NCBI RefSeq assembly: GCF_900111445.1
Contig: NZ_FOHE01000012.1
Location: 1 to 64,000, forward strand
Length of the DNA stretch: 64,000 nt
From: Oceanobacillus limi
GTDB taxonomy: Bacteria > Bacillota > Bacilli > Bacillales > Amphibacillaceae
Direction: 5' to 3'
The position numbers were made by a program, and so were the translations under genes. The notes below the pieces were generated by a model, which saw nothing but the letters and a program-made list of their open reading frames with translations, searched no databases and was not told the DNA's origin. Shown here piece after piece: positions 54,212 to 63,617 of the stretch; position 1 is the first letter of the stretch; each line of letters opens with the position of its first letter.

Positions 54212-56821
54212 TTAAGTGTTCCCTATTGGTTCTCTTGCAAAGCCTAGGGTCCTTGTTATAAAATCATTACTATTGATAATTGGTAACCAAAATAACGGGT
54301 TTAAATCTACTATTCCTTTTAGTGCTAAAAGGATTCCAGAGCTTCCAGAATATACATCATCCGACAACCGGTAGCAAAAATTCCCTGGAAACAATATTTG
54401 ATCCTCTTTTCGAATTAAGAATAAATCTAAGCGATTCATGGATTGTTTGATACTCTTTTCAAGCTTTTCAGGTTGCTCTTTCATTAAAGCTGATAACAAC
54501 AAGAAACCGCCTGCTCCATCAAATAATCCTCCACTAAACGTGCAACGAAGTTCATTTAAGTTAATAATTTGTTTTAGTTGTTCGTGATATAAATTTTGAT
54601 TACTCACTTCATTTAAATACCATATAGCTATACCGATCCCGATTGTCCCACCAGATAAATATGGTAATAAGCGTCTTCGGTCATCAAATGTCTGTAAAAT
54701 ATTTGTATCCTCATCCGTTTGCGTGTTTGCTAAATCTTTTTCTATCAATTCTTTAGACATTTCATAGTAGTCTTTGTTATTGGTGATGGCATACATAGCC
54801 GAATAGAACAGAGAGGCACCAGACCAACCATCCATTATTCCAATCGGAACTGCTGCCCAATCGGTTACTGTTAATTGCTGATTATTACGAATCAACGTCT
54901 TGATATGACTTGCAATGAATTCCGCTTTTTCTAAATAGATTTGGTTGTCTTCCTCTAAATATAAACTAATGACAGCTAGTCCAATACCAGACAATCCAGA
55001 ACGTAAAGAGATGTCTTCATGATTCAGATTGTCCAAAAACTCGTCAAATAACGTTAGCGAGTCTTCTTTATATCCTAGTTCATATAATGTTGCTGCTATA
55101 CCAGCTTTTCCTGTAAAAAGCCCTTGCTCATTGGTATACATCTGTTCGATTAAATTATTTTCAACCCAATCCTTTGCTTCTTTAGGCAGATTTCCAGTAC
55201 GATGAAGCGCTAATACAGCCCCCGTTCCCCCCGTCAGGACATTCCATTTTCCATTAGACATTTCATGCTGCCTGATGTCACCATGTATCAAACCACTATC
55301 TGGAACGATATTATTGATCATCCCTTTTCGAAGCTGTTCAATGATTACGTTTATTTCTTCCGTTTTATCCTCCTTAAATTGCCTCATTAAAGGAAAATTT
55401 TTCTCATTCGTTACTGGCAAGTATTGATCACATAAATTCTCAATTTCTTTCACATACAAGTAGACATCTTCACCAAATTCTCGTGAAATCCATTGATTTT
55501 GATAAGAAATCACGCTTTCATCAATATTATTGATCGCTCCAATTGGTAACACACAATATCGCAAAATTTTCTTCACCGCGTACCAATCCCGCTCTTGGTG
55601 GCTTTCATTTTTCATATTGGCAAAGCCTATCGTTTGCATTGCTGCTTTTACTTTACTATCTTTCGGGGCTGCAGATTCAAAATCAATCAGTTTGATACAT
55701 AAATCAGGGGTGATTATTATATTCGAAGGCTGTAGATCACCCATCCCTATTTTTTTACGATGCATTTGCGAAACCGTATCAATTAATTGATTCATAATTT
55801 TTTTTACATCAGTAATATATGTCTCTTTATCGTTGCCATTATGGAATGGGTATTTCATCGCAATCCACTTTTGTAAATCAAACCCATCTACATACTCTTC
55901 AACTAAAAATGAATGCTTCCATGATTGAAAATAGTCGATAACATCTACTACCCCTTCTACTTCATCTAGTTCAGCTAAAGCATTATATTCTATTTCCAAC
56001 CTTTCAATCGCATCTTTGTCATTACCATCCAATCCTACTTTTGGTCTAGCTTCTCTGATAACCACCTTTCTTTTATCTAATTTTCTTTCAGCGAAATAGA
56101 TTCCTCCACCATTAGAAAACCGGAGGACACGTTGGAAGTCATATTTACCCAGTTTATTTTTCCCTTCCTTATCTTCCGTTACCTGGTTCCTAGAATCTAA
56201 CAGTTGATCAAAGTCTTTAACAAATTCCGGTGCCTGATAGAATGGCTTACGATGATCAGGAATTAAGTGGCCAGCCTCATCTCTAATGCAGAGTTCGCCC
56301 TTTTCATTGTATATACTATTAAAGGCGCCGTAGCGATAATATATATTACTATTTTTCCAGCATTTATCACTTAAAATATATGGCCCGTTTTCGTAATCCT
56401 TCAATTTTTCATATAGCACATCTAGCAATTCTAAAAATTCATTATCAGTCGCTGGATAGATCGTTATAAATTTCCCCGAGCTTATTCGATTTCCGTTTTT
56501 AGAATTAACACTATGTAAGGTTTTCCGATCGAGAAGGTGTTTAAAAGGTATTTCACGTTCAAACAATACGCCACTGACCACCTCTAAAATATCTTTGGCA
56601 TTCGCCATCGTTGCACTGATATGAATCTTCCAGCCTTGTTCCTTTATCTTTTTGTCTTCATACCCATAAAATTTCCAAGGAGATCCATCCTCATTTACAA
56701 CTCTACAGTTCGTTGGGAACCCATCCACTATATACTCGCCTGTATCTTTAGATGGATTTCTTTTAACATAATAATTGGAGTCGTCTCTTAAATAGTTAAA
56801 ATATAGATGATTCTTGTCCAT
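54212..56821 (-). CDS. lanKC: Class III lanthipeptide synthetase, LanKC
   Basis: A 869-residue synthetase. Residues about 1-215 form the N-terminal lyase region; about 225-480 a Ser/Thr kinase domain (VVIREARPKVGLDG, LVEEYVDGFDL, IGMGDLQPSNIII, KLIDFESA); about 520-869 a LanC-like cyclase. The cyclase lacks the Cys-Cys-His zinc ligands (GIMDGWSGASLF where LanC has GWCYG; no CHG), which points to class III and not IV. It phosphorylates, eliminates and cyclises Ser/Thr and Cys of LanA peptides. ATG at 56821 is 9 bases from GAAAGG. It follows the exporter gene by about 26 bp and precedes the three precursors. Confidence 0.92.
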   Translation of the reverse strand: MDKNHLYFNYLRDDSNYYVKRNPSKDTGEYIVDGFPTNCRVVNEDGSPWKFYGYEDKKIKEQGWKIHISATMANAKDILEVVSGVLFEREIPFKHLLDRKTLHSVNSKNGNRISSGKFITIYPATDNEFLELLDVLYEKLKDYENGPYILSDKCWKNSNIYYRYGAFNSIYNEKGELCIRDEAGHLIPDHRKPFYQAPEFVKDFDQLLDSRNQVTEDKEGKNKLGKYDFQRVLRFSNGGGIYFAERKLDKRKVVIREARPKVGLDGNDKDAIERLEIEYNALAELDEVEGVVDVIDYFQSWKHSFLVEEYVDGFDLQKWIAMKYPFHNGNDKETYITDVKKIMNQLIDTVSQMHRKKIGMGDLQPSNIIITPDLCIKLIDFESAAPKDSKVKAAMQTIGFANMKNESHQERDWYAVKKILRYCVLPIGAINNIDESVISYQNQWISREFGEDVYLYVKEIENLCDQYLPVTNEKNFPLMRQFKEDKTEEINVIIEQLRKGMINNIVPDSGLIHGDIRQHEMSNGKWNVLTGGTGAVLALHRTGNLPKEAKDWVENNLIEQMYTNEQGLFTGKAGIAATLYELGYKEDSLTLFDEFLDNLNHEDISLRSGLSGIGLAVISLYLEEDNQIYLEKAEFIASHIKTLIRNNQQLTVTDWAAVPIGIMDGWSGASLFYSAMYAITNNKDYYEMSKELIEKDLANTQTDEDTNILQTFDDRRRLLPYLSGGTIGIGIAIWYLNEVSNQNLYHEQLKQIINLNELRCTFSGGLFDGAGGFLLLSALMKEQPEKLEKSIKQSMNRLDLFLIRKEDQILFPGNFCYRLSDDVYSGSSGILLALKGIVDLNPLFWLPIINSNDFITRTLGFAREPIGNT

Positions 56822-56847
56822 ACACATAATCCTTTCTTATACAAGAT

Positions 56848-58650
56848 TTATTGAATTTGTAATTGTTTTGTCTCCTCCGAATCAGTCTGCTCTTGATTTG
56901 ATTCCAATTGTTGTTTACAAAACTTACGATATAATTCATGTGTTTCCCTTAGTTCATCATGTTTACCTTGACCCGTTATTTTTCCATCCTCCATAAAAAT
57001 AATGTGATCCGAATTCATCACGGTAGACAACCTGTGAGCAATAACAATGGCTGTTCGATTCTTGGTAATTTTTTGCATGGCTGCATGAACTTCTTTCTCT
57101 GATTGGCTGTCCAGGTTAGCAGTAGCCTCGTCCAATAAAATGATTTTTGGATCCTTCAGAAACATTCTTGCAATAGCAATTCGTTGTCTTTGTCCACCAG
57201 ATAAATTTAAACCGCGTTCCCCAATGTCTGTGTCTAATCCATTTGGTAGTTTTCTTACAAACTCCCAAGCATAAGCCATCTTACAAGCTTTAACTATCTT
57301 CTTTTCACTTGGCGGATCACCTTCTAACCCGAATATAATGTTTTCTCGTATTGTCCCACTTACAAGGGTATGCTCCTGGGAGACATACCCAATTTGTGAT
57401 CGCCAAGACGATAACGAAAAGCTTTCAATATTCTCACCACCCATGTATATAGCACCATTTGTTGGTTGATAAAACCTTTCTAATAATGCGATCAGTGTTG
57501 TTTTTCCACTGCCACTTGGACCAACTAATGCATACGTCTCTCCACCCGCAATTTTTAGATTTATGTCTTGCAAGGAAAACGTAAGATCCTCTTGCGTACT
57601 ATAATGGAAAGATATATTTTTCAGCTCGATGTCTTGGTCATTAACATGTAAGAATTTACCTTCACTTAAATTTTCCTCATCCTCATTAAGTAATTGGGAA
57701 ATCCTCTCTGTTGCTCCTTTCGTTTTTTGTAATTGCGTAAAAAAGGTACCAAAATTGGAAATAGGTGGTATGACATAAAAAATCAGGGTTAAGAATGCGA
57801 TAAAAGTTCCTGGAGATAAATCTCCCCTTGCAAGCTTAATACCACCGTATCCGACTATCGTAATAATCATAAGCATCATGATTAAGTTAAGGATTGGATT
57901 TACCAACGCCATCCAAGTCGCTTGCTTCATTCCGATATCCTTTAGATTTTTAATATTTTCCATTCCTTTTTTGATTTGAGCATTTTCTGCAGTGAAAGAT
58001 TTAACTAATTTAATTTCAGAAATCATTTCAAAAGCATTCACATTTAGTCTTGCTGTTGACCGTTGTAACCTCTTGGAAAGCTTCGCTAGTACTCTACCTA
58101 ATGGAACAAAAAATAGTAAAAATAACGGAATAGCAATCAAAATAACTAAAGCTAATTGCCAATCATAATAAAATAACCAAAAGCTACAAAATAGTATCGT
58201 TAATATAGCGTTTACAAATTGGGAGAATGAATGACTAACCAAATTAAATATCACAGTTGTATCATTCACTACTCTGCTTGCTATATCTCCAGACTTATTT
58301 TTATCGTAAAAATTAGCTGGTAACTTCACAATTTTAGACCACGTTATACCTCTCAGATTGGCAACAACGTTTAATCCAACGACATTCAGTAAATAACTTG
58401 CTATTGCACTTGTTAATGTCCCAAAGATAAAGAATGCACCTAATAGGAGTAGTATATTTCCATTCAAATTACCCGAAGTAGAAAATGAATCAATAAATGT
58501 CTTTACGAAATTGGGTATAAACGTTGTAGCTATTGCACTTGCAGAACTAATGATACAAGCAATGATAAACAGCCCAACTTTAGGTTTCGTTTTACTAATC
58601 AGCTCAAAAAACTCTTTCCATCTATAATGGTTGCTTTCTTTTTTGAACAT
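56848..58650 (-). CDS. Lanthipeptide exporter, ABC transporter (LanT-like without protease)
   Basis: A 600-residue full-length half-transporter: six helices (about 25-330), then an ATPase domain with Walker A GPSGSGKTT, Q-loop YVSQEHTLVSGTIRENI, signature LSGGQRQRIAIAR, Walker B IILLDEATANLD. There is no N-terminal C39 peptidase domain, so leader removal is not done by this protein. RBS AAGGTGAAGAA. First gene of the minus-strand lanthipeptide run. It could export the modified peptide or its precursor. Generic multidrug function is the alternative, but position argues for the cluster. Confidence 0.87.
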   Translation of the reverse strand: MFKKESNHYRWKEFFELISKTKPKVGLFIIACIISSASAIATTFIPNFVKTFIDSFSTSGNLNGNILLLLGAFFIFGTLTSAIASYLLNVVGLNVVANLRGITWSKIVKLPANFYDKNKSGDIASRVVNDTTVIFNLVSHSFSQFVNAILTILFCSFWLFYYDWQLALVILIAIPLFLLFFVPLGRVLAKLSKRLQRSTARLNVNAFEMISEIKLVKSFTAENAQIKKGMENIKNLKDIGMKQATWMALVNPILNLIMMLMIITIVGYGGIKLARGDLSPGTFIAFLTLIFYVIPPISNFGTFFTQLQKTKGATERISQLLNEDEENLSEGKFLHVNDQDIELKNISFHYSTQEDLTFSLQDINLKIAGGETYALVGPSGSGKTTLIALLERFYQPTNGAIYMGGENIESFSLSSWRSQIGYVSQEHTLVSGTIRENIIFGLEGDPPSEKKIVKACKMAYAWEFVRKLPNGLDTDIGERGLNLSGGQRQRIAIARMFLKDPKIILLDEATANLDSQSEKEVHAAMQKITKNRTAIVIAHRLSTVMNSDHIIFMEDGKITGQGKHDELRETHELYRKFCKQQLESNQEQTDSEETKQLQIQ

Positions 58651-59002
58651 TTCTTCACCTTTTCTTATATAATTGTCTTTGTAATGATTGATCCACTATG
58701 TTGGTATTTATTTGTTAGTTTTCAATGGTGGTAAAAAATTACTTTCTGGAGTAGTTCGTAGGCAGTGATGTTTTCTATGAACATCTAGGAAAATCTAGGA
58801 GATTAAATCTAAAGAAGACTTGCATAAAAATGTATTTTCTTAACTTAATTAAAGACTAGCATACTATTTTCCCATTTGGTATTGGGAAAATTCATGCGTT
58901 TTTCCTAGAAAATTATAGGTAAATAGCCCTTCATTTGACAAAAAACGATCAAGTCAGCGGAAAGTCATAAAACAAATAACATTTTCCTACAAGAAGCGGG
59001 AC
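58651..59002 (-). promoter_or_regulatory. Upstream region of the lanthipeptide cluster
   Basis: A 350-bp gene-free region. CTAGGA occurs twice, exactly 10 bp apart (58785 and 58795), and its complement TCCTAG near 58910. A perfect 9-bp inverted repeat, ATTTTCCCA/TGGGAAAAT with an 8-base spacer, is at 58866-58891. These look like regulator sites. No clear -35/-10 pair could be fixed, and no regulator gene is in the cluster. Confidence 0.5.
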
Positions 59003-59033
59003 GAAGCGTGGGGACGGTTCTTCTGCTTCCTTC
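59003..59033. repeat. REP-like repeat, copy 4
   Basis: GAAGCGTGGGGACGGTTC then TTCTGCTTCCTTC; half of the full palindrome, matching copy 3. Confidence 0.75.
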
Positions 59034-59077
59034 TACATATTAATTTTTAACTAGGCTAAAGGGAACAATTCTCATAC

Positions 59078-59117
59078 AAAAAGGGGCTTGATAATCTATT
59101 TGACTATCAGCCCCTCT
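59078..59117 (-). terminator. Terminator after the patatin-like gene
   Basis: AAAAAGGGGCTTGATA (59078-) with TATCAGCCCC (59105-59114); the minus strand 3' side is CCCCTTTTTG. Confidence 0.87.
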
Positions 59118-59122
59118 TTATT

Positions 59123-59971
59123 TTAAGTTAAATACTCCCTCAATGGATCGGCAACTTTTTTTACATCTTCCATTCCCTGCTGATACAGTGCAGTGAGTTT
59201 TTCCTTATCTCTTTCAATGCGTCCTACCTCTAATTTTTCGGTCGGATTAATAACAAATATATTGCCCTTCTTCTCTTCCTCAAAAATATAATCAAGTGTC
59301 TCATTATAAACAACATGACGTTTTTCCATTGCTTTTATTAAGCCTGGATAATCTTTATATTTCTTGCGGAAATACCAGCTGAAAGATTGCGGCTTTTTAT
59401 TATACCCTCTATTTCTTGTTAAAATAACGACATTTTTTCGATTTCCATCTTTTTCCGATTGTTTAATGGGAATTGGGTCTGATATGCCTCCATCCATCAA
59501 TAACCGATTATCAAATTCTACTACTGGTGCGACCAATGGTAATGAACTCGATGCACGAATAACCGTTAATATGTCTTGCTTGTAATCCTCTCTTTTATAA
59601 AAAAGTGCTTCCCCTGTCATACAATCCGTTACCCCAACAACAAACTCTTCTTGAGCTTGATGAAATGCATCGAAATCATAAGGTTCTAACTCATTTGGTA
59701 ACTTGTCGAATAAAAAGTCCATTCCAAACAGCTGCCTTTTTTTAATGAAATTCCGAAATGACAAATAATCGGGATGGTCAATATAATCTATGTTTACCGC
59801 TCGATTTCGATCCATTTGACGAGAAATATAAGAAGATCCATTACATGCACCCGCAGACACACCGATAACATAGGGCAAGTAAATCCCCTGCTCCATCAAA
59901 TACCGAATAACTCCCGCCGTATAAACGCCCCTACTTCCTCCGCCTTCTAGTACTAGTCCTGTATTTTCCAT
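59123..59971 (-). CDS. Patatin-like phospholipase
   Basis: A 282-residue patatin-family lipid acyl hydrolase, YjjU-like. Oxyanion motif GGGSRG at 9-14, nucleophile Ser in GVSAG (near 40), catalytic Asp in MDGGISDPIP (near 163). Catalytic Ser/Asp dyad complete. No signal peptide, so cytosolic or membrane-associated. RBS AAGGGAGATCTT. Just upstream of the lanthipeptide region on the same strand but separated by a terminator, so not part of the cluster. Confidence 0.88.
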   Translation of the reverse strand: MENTGLVLEGGGSRGVYTAGVIRYLMEQGIYLPYVIGVSAGACNGSSYISRQMDRNRAVNIDYIDHPDYLSFRNFIKKRQLFGMDFLFDKLPNELEPYDFDAFHQAQEEFVVGVTDCMTGEALFYKREDYKQDILTVIRASSSLPLVAPVVEFDNRLLMDGGISDPIPIKQSEKDGNRKNVVILTRNRGYNKKPQSFSWYFRKKYKDYPGLIKAMEKRHVVYNETLDYIFEEEKKGNIFVINPTEKLEVGRIERDKEKLTALYQQGMEDVKKVADPLREYLT

Positions 59972-60030
59972 AAGATCTCCCTTTTAATTATAGTAATTAC
60001 TATTATAAAACGTAATAGAAAAAAAACAAA

Positions 60031-60105
60031 GGGACGGTTCTCGTGCTTCCTTCTCATCAGGAAGGAAGCACGAGAACCGTCCCACTGTTTGCTCCACTGT
60101 TTGCT
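60031..60105. repeat. REP-like repeat, copy 5 (complete hairpin)
   Basis: GGGACGGTTCTCGTGCTTCC then TTC (60031-60053), loop TCATCAG, and a perfect 23-bp complement (60061-60083). Tail ACTGTTTGCTC twice. The reference copy for the family. Confidence 0.9.
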
Positions 60106-60155
60106 CATCTCAGTGATTGAATAGTATCATTATGTTATGAAGGAGGTTACATTTT

Positions 60156-61328
60156 ATGACTAATTCATTTTTAGCTACGGTTGAGCGTTATATCTTAAGC
60201 GACGATAAATTTCTGCGGGATTTTGCCCTACGAACACTTAATAATTCTCATTTGGGTACAGAGCAAACTTTTCTCTATGCCTTAAAAGCAATGGACAAAC
60301 TTGAACCTCATCCAATGACAAATTCTATTATACCTAGAACAAAACACATGCCTGTTACAGAAAATGTGTTAAAAGAGGTAATCGTCCGCCTAAATAAGAA
60401 AGACAATAACTTACACTGGTATTCGATGATTCTCTCGCGTTGCGATACCGATCTAATTGTAAAGTATCAAAGTGAACTATCTCCATTCGTCAATAATGAA
60501 GCTCTTGAAACAATTGTAAGCCTATATTCGATGGATACAGAACAGTTATTCATAGAAGTCGGATCTATTATGAATACGTTAGAAGAGGATGAATTTAACC
60601 AACACCTTTACAATTTCGGAAAGAGAATATTTAAAGAACTGATCCATCGCGGGGAATATGACGAATCAAATATTTGGGAGATTGAAGCAGCATTAAAGGA
60701 AGAATGGGACAAGAATTTTTTATCCTATAATAGCATCTATAATGTTTACCTTGCTGGTGAAATTAACGCAACTTCTTTAATCCCTCAACTTACCGAATTA
60801 CTTTCACGGGTAAACGAAGACATTTTATTAAAAGAAGTTACGGAAACTCTAATTAAAATTGGTTCAACAGAAGTATTTCCATTCATTGAAAAATATATTA
60901 CGAATCAAGATACTTCTATTTTAGCAATTGATATATTAGAAAATATTAAACATCCTATTGCCGAAGAGATGCTACTACGATACTTTGATCAGTCAGACAA
61001 TAAAAATCTTAAAGCACTACTAGCTGAAGCATTATGTCACCAACTATCATCAAAAGCTATTCCAAAGGTCGCCGCACTTATCGAGAGAGGCTATGATGAG
61101 ACATTACCTAATCTAACAGAGCCAATCTATGCGAATTGTGTTATAAATGGGATCTATCACCCAAAACTAGAAGATTGGAAAAAAGAACTCTACGAAAAAG
61201 AAGCTCACTGGGAAGCAAGACAGAAAGAAATTGCAATACAAGATGCAAAACGCGTAAAACTCGGCCGAAACGACCCATGCCCATGCGGAAGCGGAAAGAA
61301 ATTCAAAAAGTGTTGTGGAAAAACATAG
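60156..61328 (+). CDS. HEAT-like repeat protein with C-terminal SEC-C motif
   Basis: A 390-residue soluble protein. Most is helical with HEAT-like pairs (for example [35 protein letters not shown] and [22 protein letters not shown]). The end is a SEC-C zinc motif, [20 protein letters not shown], as on SecA, where it binds zinc and helps contact SecB or ribosome. RBS GAAGGAGG before ATG. A role in protein quality control or export is possible; nothing shows it directly. A REP hairpin begins 12 bp after its stop. Confidence 0.82.
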   Translation: MTNSFLATVERYILSDDKFLRDFALRTLNNSHLGTEQTFLYALKAMDKLEPHPMTNSIIPRTKHMPVTENVLKEVIVRLNKKDNNLHWYSMILSRCDTDLIVKYQSELSPFVNNEALETIVSLYSMDTEQLFIEVGSIMNTLEEDEFNQHLYNFGKRIFKELIHRGEYDESNIWEIEAALKEEWDKNFLSYNSIYNVYLAGEINATSLIPQLTELLSRVNEDILLKEVTETLIKIGSTEVFPFIEKYITNQDTSILAIDILENIKHPIAEEMLLRYFDQSDNKNLKALLAEALCHQLSSKAIPKVAALIERGYDETLPNLTEPIYANCVINGIYHPKLEDWKKELYEKEAHWEARQKEIAIQDAKRVKLGRNDPCPCGSGKKFKKCCGKT

Positions 61329-61339
61329 GGAAAAAAATA

Positions 61340-61404
61340 GGGACGGTTCTAGTGCTTCCTTCCACATCAGGAAGGAAGCACTAGAACCGTCCCACTGTTT
61401 GCTA
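61340..61404. repeat. REP-like repeat, copy 6 (complete hairpin)
   Basis: GGGACGGTTCTAGTGCTTCC (61340-61359) with perfect complement GGAAGCACTAGAACCGTCCC (61374-61393). Both arms differ from copy 5 at the same pair (TCGTG to TAGTG, CACGA to CACTA), so pairing is kept. Lies between two converging genes. Confidence 0.9.
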
Positions 61405-61716
61405 CAGTTTAATATTTCTTTCCATTTTCATTTTATCTTTTCGGTAACACCACATTATTTGTCTTGCCTTTAACACATCATTTTTGCGCACTTTAATATA
61501 AACAGGACTTCTCTTGTACCCAAATACAAAGAAATTTTCCCACCTGTAAGGAATCTGATATTTGATTGGAATATTATTGTTCTTTAAAACCCAATAGTAT
61601 TCATTAGCTTCATCTAACGTTGATTCATCACCACTATAAATCGTTACATTTTCATTACTGTCTCGAAACCGCCACATTAATGTGAGCGCAACAATAATTA
61701 ATAGTATTTCAATCAT
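61402..61716 (-). CDS. Single-pass membrane protein, 104 aa
   Basis: Not recognised. One N-terminal helix (MIEILLIIVALTLMWRF), then a soluble domain with ENVTIYSGDESTLDEANEYYWVLKNNNIPIKYQIP and a Lys/Arg-rich end. ATG at 61716 is 8 bases after GAGGG; the longer open frame to 61818 is rejected. The pattern of a short anchor plus DUF2007-like fold is possible. Its stop touches the REP copy 6 tail. Confidence 0.6.
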   Translation of the reverse strand: MIEILLIIVALTLMWRFRDSNENVTIYSGDESTLDEANEYYWVLKNNNIPIKYQIPYRWENFFVFGYKRSPVYIKVRKNDVLKARQIMWCYRKDKMKMERNIKL

Positions 61717-61904
61717 GCTATATTCCCTCTTTGTCTTTATTTGCTTGATAGGGCTAACTATTTTCCCTATGTATGAAACGAACTTCCTATCATACACGCT
61801 TAGAAACAGTCTATCCATTTAAGCAATCGACTAAAACAACAGCTTTATTCCTTCTGTGTATCAGCTTCAAATGTGCATCCCATTATAATTACAGCTTCTC
61901 TACT

Positions 61905-61970
61905 CGGTTCTCTCATCAGGAAGGAAGCACGAGAACCGTCCCACTGTTTGCCCACCACTGTTTGCCCATC
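61905..61970. repeat. REP-like repeat, copy 7 (left arm deleted)
   Basis: CGGTTCTC (61905-61912) joined straight to TCATCAG and the intact right arm (61920-61942). The missing piece is the inner half of the left arm, so this is a deletion form. Tail CCACTGTTTGCC twice. Confidence 0.85.
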
Positions 61971-62061
61971 TTCTTCCTTCGTAGACCTCTATCCGTTTCG
62001 GTTCCTTCAGTAGGATCATAGAATTCTAGTAAACCTATGATTCAATTTAGGAGGAATTTTT

Positions 62062-63426
62062 ATGTCGGAATTTTCAACGGTTCAGTTGATTCAACGTTAT
62101 TCGAATAAGCTAGATCGAAAGCTAAGACAGGAATTATTGGAGTTATACCATCCTTCAACTTCAAAACCTAGTATCGCACGCTCTCTCATTGAAAAATCAC
62201 TGAATAGATACAAAAAGTTTTCTGTCATTGCTGAATTCAATGATGCAAGCTGCTATGTAGAAGGGGTGAAAGAAGCACAATCTATTGTAAAGAAGCATTC
62301 AAGATGTAAGATGAAGCATGATTATCCATCCATTAATAGCTGTTGTATGGAGCTGTCCCCCAATGCAATTGGAAACCTACTCGATACTTGTCCCCATACC
62401 AAAAAACTTCATATTGACCATGAGGTAAAAGCACTACTAGATGTTGCAACCCCCTCTATTAATGCACTACAAGTAACCGATTCTGATATTAATATTACTG
62501 GTAGAAATACAACCATTGCGATCATTGACACCGGCATTTATCCGCATGAGGATTTGAAGGATCATTCCGGTACAACTAGCAAAGATAGAATAATTGCATT
62601 TGAAGATTTGGTTAATCACCGTAAGGGTCCCTATGATGACAACGGACATGGGACACATTGCGCTGGTGATGCAGCTGGAAACGGCTTTTCACTAAACGGA
62701 AAGTTTGCCAGTCCCGCCCCTGATGCCAATTTAGTAGGTGTAAAAGTTTTAAATCGAATCGGGTCTGGCTCGCTTTCTACTGTTACAGCAGGAGTTCAAT
62801 GGTGCATCGATTACAATAACAATCCAAATAACACGAATAAAATTGATATTATTTCCATGTCACTTGGAGCGCCAAGTACGGATGAAGAAACTCCACTCGA
62901 AAAAATCGTCAGGGAAGCATGGAATAAACATGGGATAGTTATGTGTGTTGCAGCAGGTAATGAAGGACCAGATGCTGGAACAATTACTAGCCCAGGCACC
63001 GTACAAGAGGTAATTACAGTTGGAGCCATCGACGATAAAAATACAGTTGTAAGAAGAGATGACGAAATTGCTGACTTTTCCAGTCGTAATACAGATAACA
63101 GTCCTATAAAACCTGACGTAGTAGCACCAGGTACAAACATCGTTTCCTTGCGATCACCCTACTCTTATTTAGAAATACTACAAAAAAACAACCGTATTGG
63201 AAGCAACTATATAACGTTATCAGGAACTTCCATGGCTACCCCAATATGCGCAGGTGCCTGCGCACAAATTATTGAATACACAAGACGCCGTGGTATGGAG
63301 CTAACCCCAGATGAATTAAAACAAATATTAGTAGCTGGCGCTAGCTTGCGAGAGGAATGGGAAAATGATAGAAAAACATACGGAAATGGATATATCAATA
63401 TACAAGAAACCATAAGCTTGATTTGA
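62062..63426 (+). CDS. aprX: S8 subtilisin-like serine protease, AprX-like
   Basis: A 454-residue protease without a signal peptide, so probably cytosolic, as AprX of B. subtilis. A prodomain-like region is at about 50-120. The catalytic triad is complete: Asp in IAIIDTGIYPHEDL (near 156), His in DNGHGTHCAGDAAG (near 197), Ser in LSGTSMATPICAG (near 390), with the oxyanion Asn in AAGNEGP. RBS TTAGGAGGAATTTTT. It lies 3.4 kb from the lanthipeptide cluster, which lacks its own protease, so it is a possible leader peptidase; that link is speculative. A REP repeat starts 14 bp after its stop. Confidence 0.88.
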   Translation: MSEFSTVQLIQRYSNKLDRKLRQELLELYHPSTSKPSIARSLIEKSLNRYKKFSVIAEFNDASCYVEGVKEAQSIVKKHSRCKMKHDYPSINSCCMELSPNAIGNLLDTCPHTKKLHIDHEVKALLDVATPSINALQVTDSDINITGRNTTIAIIDTGIYPHEDLKDHSGTTSKDRIIAFEDLVNHRKGPYDDNGHGTHCAGDAAGNGFSLNGKFASPAPDANLVGVKVLNRIGSGSLSTVTAGVQWCIDYNNNPNNTNKIDIISMSLGAPSTDEETPLEKIVREAWNKHGIVMCVAAGNEGPDAGTITSPGTVQEVITVGAIDDKNTVVRRDDEIADFSSRNTDNSPIKPDVVAPGTNIVSLRSPYSYLEILQKNNRIGSNYITLSGTSMATPICAGACAQIIEYTRRRGMELTPDELKQILVAGASLREEWENDRKTYGNGYINIQETISLI

Positions 63427-63440
63427 AGCATGGGAAGCAT

Positions 63441-63499
63441 GGGGACGGTTCTTTTGCTTCCTTGGTAAGGAAGGAAAAGAACCGTCCCACTGTTTGCCC
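63441..63499. repeat. REP-like repeat, copy 8
   Basis: GGGGACGGTTCTTTTGCTTC with the opposing arm AAGGAAGGAAAAGAACCGTC; one mismatch. Again the inner bases differ from other copies on both arms together. Tail CCACTGTTTGCC. Confidence 0.85.
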
Positions 63500-63501
63500 A
63501 A

Positions 63502-63544
63502 TGTGATTTATATCATATTGTTCATGTTGTGTATGAATTATAAT
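63502..63544 (+). promoter_or_regulatory. Fnr-like box and promoter before the DUF438 gene
   Basis: TGTGATTTATATCATA (63502-63517) is TGTGA-N6-TCATA, one base from the Fnr consensus TGTGA-N6-TCACA. TATAAT follows at 63539-63544. With a start near 63551 the box centre is at about -41.5, the usual place for Fnr activation. No good -35 box is seen, as expected for an activated promoter. Confidence 0.7.
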
Positions 63545-63617
63545 GGCAATAAGACGAGGCTTAGGCTGGGAAAATGGTAGGAAGTCCCGCTGGATAAAAA
63601 TCACACTGAGGTGAAAA

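Noticed and set aside
54212-56821. Class IV lanthipeptide synthetase (LanL)
   Set aside because: The cyclase domain lacks the zinc-binding Cys-Cys-His set, so class III fits better.
62062-63426. Dedicated LanP-type leader protease
   Set aside because: It has no signal peptide, is on the opposite strand, and two unrelated genes and several REP repeats separate it from the cluster; kept only as a candidate.
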